Positions 15,725-28,022 of a stretch of DNA of 64,000 nt are shown piece by piece. This stretch comes from Quillaja saponaria (lineage: Eukaryota; Streptophyta; Magnoliopsida; Fabales; Quillajaceae), in contig CM055606.1 in the NCBI GenBank assembly GCA_029379385.1, positions 20,237,142 through 20,301,141 of the forward strand. The letters are read 5' to 3'. The position numbers and the translations under genes were made by a program. The notes under the pieces are model-generated. The model searched no databases. It was not told the origin of the DNA and saw only the letters and a list, made by a program, of their open reading frames with translations. How positions within the stretch are numbered: position 1 is the stretch's first letter; the number at the start of each line of letters is the position of its first letter.

Positions 15725-17197
15725 AAAGGCAGGGGAGAGGCAGAGGAAGATGCAGAGAGGCAGGGGAGAGGCAGAGAGACACTAAGGAAGAAGCAGGGGA
15801 AAAACAGAAAGATTGGGCAGAGAAGAACAATGGTGGATAGTATTTGGCCAGTCATATGTTCGTTTTTACCACAATCACACAATTCTTACCATGTTCCTGT
15901 ATTGAATCATTATGGATTTGAGTGATTAGCTACAAATGAGGAATTGTTTAACATAACAAAATATATATGTCAAGGCAATTTTCTTCTTTGGCAAACCCAT
16001 TTTGTAAAACCAAGTTAGAACCCTTCAAGTCCCATCTCCTTTTTCCATTTATTCGAGATCAATGGGTTTTATATGCTCCATGATATCATAATCAGGAAAT
16101 ATTGAGCTATTGATGGGCATTGCCACAACTGGCCCATGATCTAACCCACCACCAACACAGACTCTAGAAAGGCACTGAAAATTCCTGTTTTATAGGACCA
16201 GTTCCCCTTCACCCCTGGCCCCTGCTTTAACTTCTAGCACTTGTGTGGAGTCCAAAGGTTCAATGAGAAAGGCAGGAAAAGATTAAGGAAAGAGTCCTGA
16301 AAAGGAAAGAAGAAAGCATTTGGATTGTTACTAGAATAAAAGTAACAGACTTTCAATGTTTCACATCCCAATAACCGCTACAACCACAACCATTATGCCA
16401 CTTCTCAATCATTTTTTTGGATTTGTTTTAAGGATCACACCATAATATTCTTCATAAGTCCATTATATCAACAAGGTCATTTTAGAGTACCTACTGACTC
16501 TTTCATGATCCAACACTTCATAAAGTGCTTACCATAGATCTGTTACACCTGTACCTTAAATCTGCAGACAACTGGACAAGCACTCATTGACTTACTTGAT
16601 GGCAATGTTGAATTAGATGAGTATCTATTATTGGTTGATCCATCAAAGAAAACAAAACAAATTCTTTGATGCATATCCTAAATCTGGTATCCAATTTCTT
16701 AGCTTCAATTTAAGCACTGCTACCATCACTCAGACATTTAATTTGAAGATGGCAGCCACCACAAAAATTAAGTAGCTTAATCAGAAAAGCAAGAATAAAG
16801 TAAACTGAATAACATGAAATTATAATGAGAAGCAAGAGTAATATTAACTTTTGTGGGGTTTCTTTATCTTGGCAACTGCTTAGCTTCAAATGTAATATGT
16901 GCATGAAGAAGTGCAGGGTCCAGCAGCTGAGAAATCTGCTTCATTATTTGCTAAGGCATGCTGAGTAAATTTGGCATAAGAATTGATTGTTCACAATTGT
17001 GTTAAGCTTCCAATTGATAACTAGGTCGGGATCAATTTGCACAATTTGCATACACTACTAAAGTTGTAAAATAGACAAGAAAGTAAATGAAGACATCCAC
17101 CGATACCTCTAGCCTTAAGTTGCACTGAATAGGCTGATAAACCAACCAAAAAGGTTGAGGAATTCAACGAAAACTAAGATTATGGAATGATAATCAA
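15725..17197. repeat. Direct duplication, copy A (about 1.5 kb)
   Basis: Aligns along its length, in the same order, with 17265-18818. Shared blocks include the GGCAGGGGAGAGGCAG start, CACAATTC(T/A)T(A/G)CCA, the segment around 16230-16330, the CATTTAATTTGAAGA block at 16736, and ACCAACCAAAAAGGTT near the end. On the minus strand both copies keep a polypyrimidine tract plus AG before GACTCTTTCC, followed by frames reading LDSTQVLE here. Another block reads DPALLHAHITFEAKQ. These look like remains of exons, but I do not recognise the protein and stops follow. Confidence 0.75.
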
Positions 17198-17264
17198 ATT
17201 TATCTTAATTAAGTATTAATCAGGCCATTTTCCTTTTGTAATTAAGTGACATTTAGAAGCATAG

Positions 17265-18818
17265 AGACTCAGAGGCAGGGGAGAGGCAGGGGAAGAAGCA
17301 TTGAGAAGCAGAGAAGAAAAATGGTTGGTATTTCTGCAACTCTATCTGAGACAATATCTACTCTGGCCTGCCATTTGTTTGTTTTTGCCACATTCACACA
17401 ATTCATGCCACGTTCCTATATTGAATCAATATGGACCAGAGTGATTAGCTACAAATAATGATTCGTTTAGCATAAACTTATTGTCTGAGGTTGGTGGCTT
17501 GGAATCTGAAATGTTCTCCTCAACAACGCAACAACCATATGTCTTCTCTCATATTAATAAAGAAAAAAAAAGTGAATTAGTCCAAAAAAAACACAAAAAA
17601 AATATATGTAAAGCCAATTTCCTTCCTTTTCAAGCCCCATTTTGATAAACCAAGTTAAATAACTTCATATTCCTAGTCAAGATCAATGGAATTATACGCT
17701 CAATGATATTATAATAGGAAAGATTGAGCTATTGATAAAGAATGTCATTCCCACCAGTGACCCATGATCAGACTCACCACCAATAAGACTATAGAAAGGC
17801 ACCTTCAAATTCTTGTTTCTCTATCAAGGACAGGGATTAGTGCCCATTCCTCCCTGGTCCCTGCTTTATCTGCCTAGCACTTGAGCGGAGTCCAAAGTCT
17901 CGACGAGGAAGACAAAAAAATGGAAAGGAAAAGAGTCCTAGAGAAAAAGGAAAGCATTTGGGTTGGTACTAGAATCAAAGTTGCAGAGTTTCAATGTTCA
18001 ACATCCATTGACCCACTTCTCAACTTCTTTTGGATTTGTTTTAAGGATTCCACCATAATATTTATTCTAGTATATTATTAAAGGGGTCAGTTCAGATTAT
18101 CTACTCACTCTTTCATGGTCCAACACTTCACAAATTGTTTACCTTAATTCTGTATATAAGCACCTATTGACTAACTTCATGGCCGTGTTGAATTAGATGG
18201 GTAATTTTTTACTGGACTAAACCATTTAATCCATCAAAGGAGAAAACCCAAATTCTTTGATGCAATATCCTATAGTGCGGTATATAATTTTTTAGCTTCA
18301 ATTTAAGCACTGCTATCATCATCACTCAGACATTTAATTTGAAGAGGGCAGCCACCTCAAAACTTAAGTAACTTTTAACGGAAAAAAGGAAAGAATAAAG
18401 TAAACTGAAGAATAGAAAATTCTAATGCAGAGACATGAATAATAGTGATTAGTAACTTTTTTTGGGTTGCTTTATCTGGTCAACTGGTTAGCTTCAAATG
18501 TAAAATGTGCATGAAGAAGTGGAGGGTCCAGCTGTTGAAAAATCTGTGATTTTGCCCAATTCTGTAATGCTTCCAAATGATATTTGGTCAGGAACAATTT
18601 GCACAATTTGCACACACTGCTAAAGTTGTAAAATGAGCTAAAACCTCATTTTCTTTGAGCCAAATTAGCTAGCCCCAGTTAGCACAGAAATTAAACGAAA
18701 TTGCATATAGACCTACGTCGATATCTCCAGCCATAAGTTACATTGATTAGGTCAATACACCAACCAAAAAGGTTTAGAAATTCAAATAAAACTAATATTA
18801 TGGAATAATAACAAAATG
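17265..18818. repeat. Direct duplication, copy B (about 1.55 kb)
   Basis: Second unit of the 15.7-18.8 kb duplication, diverged from copy A by substitutions and small indels at roughly one base in five to eight by eye. The minus-strand blocks corresponding to copy A read LDSAQVLGR-stop and LDPPLLHAHFTFEANQ. Amino-acid similarity seems better kept than the flanking DNA, which suggests former coding function. Confidence 0.75.
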
Positions 18819-18872
18819 ACCCTTCAAGTGACGTGAAGTTACATCTAACCAAAGAAAACTTAAACTTTTTCC

Positions 18873-18880
18873 TATATAAA
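18873..18880 (+). promoter_or_regulatory. Candidate TATA box
   Basis: CCTATATAAAT lies about 30 bases before a CT-rich stretch (CCAACTCCCTCTCTC) typical of plant transcription starts. Downstream, TTCTAG|GTAATG at about 19042 and CATTCCAG at about 19123 could delimit a short intron, but no long frame follows. A noncoding transcript is possible; evidence is weak. Confidence 0.3.
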
Positions 18881-19764
18881 TTTCAAGTATTCCTTCAAAG
18901 TGAACCCCAACTCCCTCTCTCTTCAACCTAGCCTTTTCCTTAATATACAAGTTGGTCAATTGCAGCACACCCTTTTACATATAAATTAGTTCATCCTCAA
19001 CCTCTAAACTCATTGGGGGTACTAATTGCTGAAAGATTCTAGGTAATGCTCTCTGTCTCTAATTGGAGGTACCAACTCTGCTAGATGCAACTAACTTACT
19101 ATGTGTTTGATTCTTCCATTCCAGAATGATAACTTGAAAGACTTGTCCATTCTTATGCTATTGAGGAGATACAAGCTGCTATTAAGATCGCAATGTGGCT
19201 ATGGAAGTTATTAGCTAGCAGCTTCATCCCAGGTAGTAGGTATTATCTTATTAAACAATTAGAGGACTTAAATATTGTTTGTACTATCTGATAGTTTTCT
19301 TAACCAATTTTAAATTATATAATTCCAGTTTCACTTAATCCAATATTCCCTTGCTTTAACTAGGTTGTAGGCCAACATTCACATGTTATTCAAGTATAGC
19401 AATTCCTTTATGCCTTACAATAACAGAGTAACTCTGTTTCACCTTGACACATTTCAACATCAAACTTACTAAAGTCACACTGTCACAGTAAGTAAAGGAA
19501 ACATCTAGGTTCAAGTGAAGAATTTCTCCCCGTTCACGAGCAATCTTCTAATAAGAAGTGAATTCCATTCTTTTTAGTTGTCATGTACAAAGTAAGAAAG
19601 TTAAACGATAAATCAACTCTAAAAAGTACTTATAAGATGTAAATAATTCATCGTTGTTTAACAATAGCCTTAATGAGGGCATTCTTAATTATGGGCATGC
19701 TGGGGGATACCATTGAATAAATAAACTCAAGAATTAATGAGGTGCGGTTGATCAAGTAAGGTGG

Positions 19765-19803
<39 letters not shown>

Positions 19804-21760
19804 GTACTCATCAGGTCAGTGATACAAAACATGTGATTGACAAACGGATTTTATTTGGCTTTTCCCTTATAGAAGATGTGTGTGACACTAAAAGGATTGC
19901 TTTGAACTCTGAGTAGTGTGTGCGGTGGCACATGTGTATAAGCAGTTTACTCTCACTTTGATGCAGAGTCATATAATCTCACATGTCCTGCTCCTGCTAC
20001 AGAGCTAGTTCACTCAAGTTTCACGGGCTAAGAGATACATCACACTGTCATGCATGCATGTTTTATAAATCACAGAGAAAACAGCATATTGGTCCCTACT
20101 AGTTCACATCAAAAATTTAACAACTCAAACTCCCAATAAATAAGTTCATCAACCCGTGTTAGATTGCCAATTAATTTAGTTTAATCGGTAAAGATACCGG
20201 ACTTAAACTCATAAATTTTTTAACCCATAAGAGATTTCGGATTGTTCTTCCCCTTATCGGTAAAAAAAAAAAAGAAGCTAATGATATAGTTGTATATTTG
20301 CAATTATGCATCCCTTCATGTATATGACACTAATTTTGTAATTAGGATCACAGCTAGCAAACATACACTAATTGTACCATATTGCATGTCAAAACAGAGT
20401 AGAATTTGATATACATACTATGAAGACTAGGTCTGCAATAGTTTCTTGTGCAAATTAACAGCAAGAGACTTTGATTTTCTGCTTTGGGAGCGTTAAGTAA
20501 GGTATGAGTGACGATCACTCATTAAACGCTCTTGGCCTCTTTGCTTTTTTGGGGCTTTTTATGCAGAATATTGGGAATATATATAACTTTGTCTTAAGAT
20601 TTAAACTAGCAGTTTATGGAAGCTTGTAGTTGTGAGCCCTGCTTTTTGGGTGGCACTAAGCAATACAAAAATAAAACCATTATTTTGGGGCTTTTCTAAA
20701 GAATGTCATAGGGGAAGGTTGCAAAATTGAAAAATTAAAAAAAATGGTTATTGTGCCCTAAATATCTAGGAATGCTCTGTTTATTCATGAGAGATATGAA
20801 AGGTATGCAACAAAAGCCAACCCATGAAATTTAGATTTTCAATATATAAGAGCTATAATGGCAGACAAAATTATGATCACCTAATAGAAGAAATTAACCT
20901 TACAAGCAAGGGATTCATACTTTCCAATTCACCAACTCTACCTAGCCCCAAAAGGACTGTTGTATTAGCCTTTGGCCCCATTAATGTGACACCTAACCAA
21001 CCAACAATTTCAGCTTAGAAGACACAACTTTGTATTATACCAAAATAGTTGATCATTAGATTGAATAAATGATTAAGCTTCATCATTTAAAGATGATATA
21101 GCCACTTGTGAATTAACAATAATTAATCAGCATAATTGCACCCAATCTCTTTATTAGTTTTATGCCGTCCCACAATACTGCATATGAAAAAGAACAGGAT
21201 AAAACCTCTCTCTCTCTCTTTTTAATTACATTTTATTATAATTGGATAACTTAATCTGAAAATATTAGACTTTCAATTTTTTTAATTTTTTTTAAACATA
21301 GGAAAACTGTCTAATATCCAAGACAAATATAAAAGATAGAAACTGGAATTGTTCATCAGTTGTTTTTCTGGTTATCAACGATTCCCTTGTTTAGTCTCTT
21401 TGCAAGGGCGGCCATGATTCATTAGTAGATAGCCTTCCCGTGTCTTATGTGGTTTGGTATCGTCAGTGAAGTAAGGAGAAGAATCAAGCTAGTTCTTTTG
21501 TGGGTTCTTGTGGGTCATTGAAGATGTTCGTCAATGACTCAGAGCCGACCCCATTTGGTTTCTGGGTCATCCTCCTTCCACACTCATAGGTGTCGCTTAA
21601 ATCTTTGTCTTTTCTAGTGAAGAATGCAACCACCACGCAACAATTTGTTTTGAAGAAACACCTATAAAGGCCTTTGCTTTAATCCTTTCAGTTTCTCATT
21701 CTGTGATTTTATTTCTGTTTCGTAGGCCCTTGTTTTTCATTTGAGGTAAAACTAAGAGCC
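18881..21760. other. Intergenic region upstream of the CHUP1-like gene
   Basis: Contains the TCCTGC microsatellite, a short interrupted hairpin at 20488-20531, a CT-rich tract at 21209-21220 and, just before 21761, the presumed promoter and leader of the CHUP1-like gene. No other gene is seen. Confidence 0.5.
19765..19803. repeat. (TCCTGC)6 microsatellite
   Basis: Just over six perfect copies of TCCTGC. A separate short TCCTGCTCCTGCT echo occurs about 220 bases downstream at 19986-19998, in otherwise unremarkable spacer. Confidence 0.95.
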
Positions 21761-24700
21761 ATGAAGCAAGGAACACCACCGCCGCCGCCACCAACACCAA
21801 CTAAAAGTGTAGCCAAGCTCAGTGACATGTCCCAACAATCTACAACAGCATCACGTCTCAGAGCTTCAGCTAAGATAAAGGAGTCTCCAAGGTCATGCAG
21901 AGATTATTAATGGGGTTTCATCAGTAAGAGCTAAGTCAGTGCCACCGGACTTGAAGAACAATTCAAAGGCTAGGAGAGCTCTTGTGCAGAACAAGCCCTA
22001 AATCTAGTGAGGACGTGGTGGGATCTCATAAGGGTAGGGAACTTGAAGTGGTTAAGGTTGTGGGTCGCTCCGTAAACCACCGCCAGACTATGGAGCAACT
22101 TGCACGGCCACGGCGGCGGCCTGTGGAGGCTAGTGGTAGGAGAAATGAAGAAGACCCAGATGGGAATAAGAAGGAATTGCAGGAAAAGCGTGACATGAGT
22201 GAGAATTTAATCAAGAATTTGCAGTCTGAAGTGGAGGCTTTGAAGGCTGAGTTGGAAAAGGCTAAGAGCTTGAACGTGGTGCTGGAATCGCAGAATAGGA
22301 AGCTCACTAAGGATCTTGCTGCTGCTGAAGCAAAAATGGTACCTTTTGGCAGTCGATGTGAGTATCTGAATGTCTATGCGAACACGTCTTTAAACCCCCT
22401 TCCAACTTACTGTTGTTTCTATTTATATTTCAAAACGAAAGTTTCCCCAACCCATTTATCAATCACCACTAAAACATTAGTTTTCCATAATTAGTTAACA
22501 TGATGTTTGAAAAATATGACATAGTTTGAAGCTTTCGAAATTACATTTTTTTAAACTTCTTGGACATGTTATCTGATTTTCATTTTGGATGAAGAAGGAG
22601 CCAGTTGGAGAGCACCAGTGCCCCAAGTTTAAAGACATTCAGAAGCTTATTGCTAACAAACTGGGACGGCCGAAAGTACAAAACAACGCTACCAGTGAAG
22701 CAAATTCTGTTAAATCACCATCCCCAGCACCTGCACTATTATATGAAAACACAAAAGCTTTCAAGCATGGAAAGGAAACCTCCAACCTACCCATCCATGC
22801 CACCACTTCCACCTCCGCCACCACCTCCAATACCGTCTCGACCTTCAGCTAGAGCAACTAACTCTCAAAAGGCTCCTGAACTTGTAGATTTTTATCATTC
22901 TTTAAAGAAACAAGAGGGGAAGAAGGATTTAGCTGGATCAGGAAATTTTCATAATTCAGCAGCTGTTAGTGCTCATAGTAGCATTGTCGGAGAAATACAA
23001 ACTCGCTCAGCCCATTTATTAGCTGTAAGCACTTTAATTTTAGCATTCAATATGGTTTTTTTTCTATTCCTATTCCCAATGTTTGAACTTTAAGTTTGAT
23101 CCATTAAGAATTGACCGTACTCTCCAGATAAGGTCTGACATTGAAACAAAAGGAGATCTCATTAATGGGCTTATAGAGAAGGTGTTAGGTGCAGCCTACA
23201 TGGATATAGAAGATGTCCTGAAGTTTGTGGATTGGCTTGACAGTGAACTCTCATCATTGGTAATTTTCTTTCCTAAAATTTTCTTTCCAGTAAGGTAATT
23301 ATTATTTATTTTGTTAGTTATTGCCTGACCATTTAATACAGTGTGTCCCAAGTAGCTTTAGTGGCCGAATTTTCTACAGAAACAAGTCACTAGGAAACAC
23401 ATTACGAAGAGAACAAAGAGTTTTACAATCTAACCCAAAATTGAGCTGCCTCTAGATTATTTTGGGCCATTTAGTTGGTATAGATGTTAATCCATTATAA
23501 TCAGGACTTCAGGAGATGAGGAAACTCTTACCTTGATGCATTTTAGTTAACATAGCCACAAGCAGATCACCACCTCAAGGGCTCCAATTCCTTAGAAGGA
23601 AACTGTTTTCTAGTATAGCTTAGCACACTTGTCTTACTTAGTTACTTCCCAGGCTTGTACAGTAAACGAGACATAATTACAGAATTCATAAGAAATCATG
23701 AAAATTTTGGTGCTAATCCTGTCAGGTTGTGCAAGAGAAGTAGAGAACTATGTGTTTGTGATGCAAGTAACTGTAACCTGTTATTCGTTTTTTATTGGTT
23801 CTATCTCATTTCTTCTTTAGGCTGATGAGCGTGCTGTGTTGAGGCATTTTAAGTGGCCTGAGAGGAAAGCTGATGCCTTACGAGAGGCTGCAGTTGAATA
23901 TCGTGATCTTAAACTGCTAGAAAGTGAAATCTCCTCCTACAAGGATGACCCTAATGTTCCATGTGGAGCTTCCTTGAAAAAGATGGCTTGCTTATTAGAC
24001 AAGTAAGAAATATGTCAAGATAGTCTACTTGGTTATTAGTTAAAGCTTGTTAGTATAAGAGTGATCTGACCTTCTACTCTGTCATCTCATTGTCCTAGGT
24101 CTGAGCAGAGTATACAGAGGCTGATCAAGCTGCGGAATTCAGTTATGTGTTCTTATCAAGACTACAAAATTCCAACTGCTTGGATGCTTGATTCAGGAAT
24201 CACGAGTAAGGTATTTCTTTTATGTGCTCTTCTGCATTGGTGGTCAACCATGAAACAATAATACGTGGTTCCTAAGACCGAAATAACTTTTCTTCCTGAA
24301 TAGTTATTTACTCCTTTACTTATAAGAAAAAAAGCAGGGAGAGTTCTACTTCAACCATCCAAGAAAGTTAAGATAATGTTGTGGGCATCAAATGTACTTT
24401 ATTTGTTTGTGAGCTCAATAAAAATAATAAAGAACCTGATGGGTGATTCTTATCAACCATACTTCAAAGAAATTCTCTTCCCCCCACCCCCCCCCCCCCC
24501 AAAAAAAAAAAAAAAAACCTCTTGTCTGAAGTCACATATATCTTAGAATTTGTTTCTTCACCTTATGGATGGGTTCTTAGATCACCATCATAACTCAGAG
24601 TGAATTAAAGATGCATAGACTGTAAATCTTGTGGCTTAACTCAATTTACTTTTCACAAATGTGGATGTATCTCATGGTATCCCCGTCAATCTTTTGAAAC

Positions 24701-26615
24701 CACCAATAGATGTAGGCTAATATCACTTTTCAGAGCATTAAGAGGTGGCAAGTGACCATATTTATGCTATAAATGAATGACATGCTCTGTTCTTTATATG
24801 ATTACTTGTAATAGCTCATGGTGGGAAATCTGAAACTCCATTCATTTAGGGAGAATAGTCTTCCAGAAAACGAGTTCTGCAATTATCAGCATTTGATGCG
24901 GTAGTCAATGCACTATATTTTTCTTCAATTGGAAGCTCAGCACTCAAGAGAGACTGATAGTGACTTTCATCCCTTCCTGAAGGTGGAATTCATTTTCTGC
25001 AACTATCTCCATCCTCCTCTACTCACCTGTCATGTGCCCCAATCTGCATCAAGTCACCCACTTCATCGAGTCACCCACTTCGGCCATTGGCAACCCCAAT
25101 AATCACCTTTAAATCTTCAGTTAGCAGAGATTGTTACAAAATTTATTTACAGATTACATGCTATAAACTTAGAAGAAAGCATATCATTTTCTTTAAAAAT
25201 GTTTCTCTTAGAATACAGTTTCCTATTTATGTTGTCTAACAGGTCATGCCATATGGCCTAACTCATTGTAGTTCTAGTTCATTTGAGCTGATGTGTAGTT
25301 TACTGATTTGTGCAGATAAAGCAGGCTTCAATGAGTCTGGTTAAGGTGTACATGAAGCGAGTGATGATGGAGCTTGAATCCATTCATAACCTAGACAGAG
25401 AATCCAGTCAAGAATCTCTTCTGCTTCAGGGTGTTCACTTTGCATATAGGGCCCAACAGGTAATTTTTTTCCGTGAACTGTTAGCAGATTTTATGTCATC
25501 ATCTCAGTCAACCAGCTACTTAAATAGCATAAACTTATTTAACGTAGTTGGGTGGTTAACATGATATCAGAACATGGCATCTTAGGTTCAACCCCGTATT
25601 TTCTAAAAAAGCACATAGCATGAAATAAAAATTTTACATCCTCTTCTAAACCAATTGCCTCAGTTGCTTAATGTAAACATTGTATGAGCAAAGGTCACCG
25701 GTGTGTGTAGTCAGGAGTGTCTAAACATAATGAGCTTTTAGAAATGGCGACAGCATTTTGGTTTGTTTCCTTTTCTCCTGTAGTAGAGATAGAGCTTTAG
25801 TAAATCTCAGAATCTTAAAAGGAAGCATAACGTAACTGCTTCCAGCAACTGGACAACATCTTCCACACATCATACTGGCCACCATGTCTACCTGCAACTT
25901 ATAGCAGTTAGAGTCATGCTTTCCGGGCCTTGTCTATTATCCCTTCAGTTTGAAGTACCCTTTCTTTGAGATGACAAAATGTATGACAGGGAAAGCTTCC
26001 CCTCATTCTCTGTGCTGGGTTTTGGAGAGTGATTTCATGCTTGATTTACTGGATCCAACCATCAACTTATGGGGTTCTTCAAGGACTAAGTTAATTATCT
26101 TAAATACAATCTTTTGGGTGGTTTTGGATAAATACAGAGTGCCCTGCTCACCAAGTTGAACAGACCTGATCAATGCTTGATTAGCAATCTATACAAGAAC
26201 CTGATCTACTGGTTAGCAACTTCTATATATTGTCATACATAAGTGTACGCTGTTTGAGTAACCCTTTGCTCATTGTGTTGATAAGTGAGATCTCACTTGT
26301 ACAATTGTATTATATGTATCCATAGCTCTTACCGAGTCTCTTGCAAGGTGCTAATTGCTTAGGTAGAAACTCTTTCTCTATGCAGAAATTCTAGAGGGAT
26401 CATTTTCACATTTCATAATGTCATGAATCTCTAGATCCATTATCCTTAACACATAAGAAGAGTACACTCAAGTGTCCACCTTTGAATATCCTTTCTCATT
26501 ATGTTGTCTGCAGTTTGCAGGAGGTCTTGACTCAGAGACATTGTGTGCTTTTGAAGAAATAAAGCAGCGTGTTCCAGGACACTTTGCAGGGTCTCCAGAA
26601 CTCTTGGCTGGATAA
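21761..26615 (+). CDS. CHUP1-like coiled-coil protein (At1g48280 / IPGA1 group)
   Basis: Seven exons: 21761-22338, 22595-23024, 23128-23259, 23821-24002, 24099-24210, 25316-25459 and 26514-26615. With three single-base corrections they give about 558 residues. Order of parts: a proline-rich start (MKQGTPPPPPPTPTKS); a basic segment; a coiled coil (ENLIKNLQSEVEALKAELEK); the conserved block PKFKDIQKLIANKL; a second proline tract (PSMPPLPPPPPPPIPSRP); and the conserved C-terminal domain (VDFYHSLKK, GLIEKVLGAAYMDIEDVLKF, DERAVLRHFKWPERKADALR, FAGGLDSETLCAFEEIK). CHUP1 itself anchors chloroplasts to actin; this subgroup lacks the outer-envelope anchor and IPGA1 is linked to microtubules. The frame is lost at 21895-21896, 21998-21999 and 22756-22757, each by one extra base that can be read as a synonymous third-position alternative. 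The exon 2 acceptor (AAG at 22592-22594) has a weak pyrimidine tract. Most likely functional with consensus errors. Confidence 0.85.
24480..24517. repeat. C-run/A-run in intron 5 of the CHUP1-like gene
   Basis: Five or six C, one A, fourteen C, then seventeen A. Length is likely unreliable in the assembly. Confidence 0.9.
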
Positions 26616-28022
26616 CATCATCTTGACAATTTTTCGCAACACCATTGCGTTTAAGAGAATTCGCAATTTGACATTCATTATTATCTTCTTCCCTGCAGTA
26701 TGATGCTTGCAAGACTGCTTTCAACTGCTACAACGAAATGTGGAGAAGGAATTCAATATTTTGAAGAAATAAAATAGCATAGTATGGTTGAGGCTTCAAA
26801 GTCTTGAGGACTAATCTCTTGAAAAGTAGTTACAGACAAGCAGCGCCAAATTGGAACTAGAATTGGATCTTAAGCAGTCAATGACGTTCTTTCCTGTTGT
26901 AAAAGATAGCTTATCCATGTTTGCACATAAACTACTTCTTCCTTGGAAAATAAAGTTTATTGTAAATTTTATTTATTGTTAAAGAAAAACTAAAATGTTA
27001 ATCTTCAAATCCCATCTTCCCAACGAGGTGTTATGGTAAATCTTTCAAACTCTGACTTGTAATGAGAATTAATAAACTTATTTATTGATTGTAAAGTTTC
27101 ACCCGAAGAGAATTAATAAATTTATTTACTGATTGTAAAGTTTCACTTAGTGAAATGTTAGTATTAATTTTTTATACAATATGAGATTTGAAATAGCTTC
27201 CAACCTAAAATTGACTGGCATAAGGTTTTTTAGGTTGGCCAACTTGATTTCTTATGTAATGTGGAGATCTTGGTGCTGTTTGATTTATCTTTTTATTTAT
27301 TTTTGGATATTTGCTTTTTGTTACATAATGGGAAAAAAATCATATAAAAAAAGAAAGACATATATTCTATGGATATACCTTATGCTAAAATTTTGATTCC
27401 AACACAAGAAGTGATTGAAAGCACAAGTGATAAAGAAAGAAAAGAGTTGTTTAATCGGAGAACGCAATTCGGAAAATCAAATTAAATGGAAGAAAAATTG
27501 CTGATCTGGTTTGCTCTTTGGTTGGTAGCTGGACATCCATCCCCATTTCAATAACCGTTTAAAGAAAATAGTAAATTCTAGGGAAATCAAGGGGTAAATT
27601 CGTCATTTTATTAATCATTTTCTACACGAAAGATGACCTGTCAACATGATTTGCTTACGTGTCATACTACGTGGCGCGAGTTGGCAAAATTTTATCCGTC
27701 GCTATACCATTCAACAATCTGACGGTCTACATTAGAGGAATTCGTACGTTTAATGAAGAAAAAGCGTGGCAAACAGAAAACGGTCACATGCCTCCAGGCG
27801 CCAAGCGAAATAACTGCCACGAAGGGTTTAAGCCAATCACAGAAGCCCACGTAGCTTTATAAAGTTGAAAAACCAAATATAACCATGTTGCTTCCCACCT
27901 TCTCCAAATCGAACTAAAACACAGAGAGATTGAATTTTTCAGAAGGAAGCAAAGAAAAGCGAAGTCAGTTTTTAGGCTGCGATTCTTTCGTGGGTTGCAA
28001 GTTCAAGCGGCGAAAGACATCT
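26616..28022. other. Spacer between CHUP1-like and DGAT3 genes, with a short tandem repeat
   Basis: Two direct 43-44-base units lie at 27064-27150 (GAGAATTAATAAA.TTATTTA.TGATTGTAAAGTTTCAC). From about 27640 the sequence becomes less AT-rich and contains ACGTGTCA and CCACGTAG (ACGT-core) motifs and a TATAAAG at 27857, consistent with the DGAT3 promoter. No other gene is seen. Confidence 0.55.

Noticed and set aside
17246..17458. 70-codon + strand frame (MTFRSIETQRQGRGRG...)
   Set aside because: The matching segment of the duplicated copy at 15.7 kb has no corresponding frame, so it is not under coding constraint.
15725..18818. LTR retrotransposon with two LTRs
   Set aside because: The two copies are adjacent with almost no internal region, there is no primer-binding site or polypurine tract, and they do not begin TG or end CA clearly.
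22639..22830. Minus-strand frame across the proline-rich exon
   Set aside because: Complement of a GC-rich proline-coding tract; a shadow only.
21761..23024. CHUP1-like gene called as a pseudogene because of three frameshifts
   Set aside because: All domains are conserved, there are no nonsense codons outside the shifts, all later exons join in phase, and each shift fits a merged third-position variant (the first, A/T, less surely).
26446..26724. 92-codon minus-strand frame
   Set aside because: It is antisense to the last exon of the CHUP1-like gene, which has a clear splice acceptor and conserved residues.
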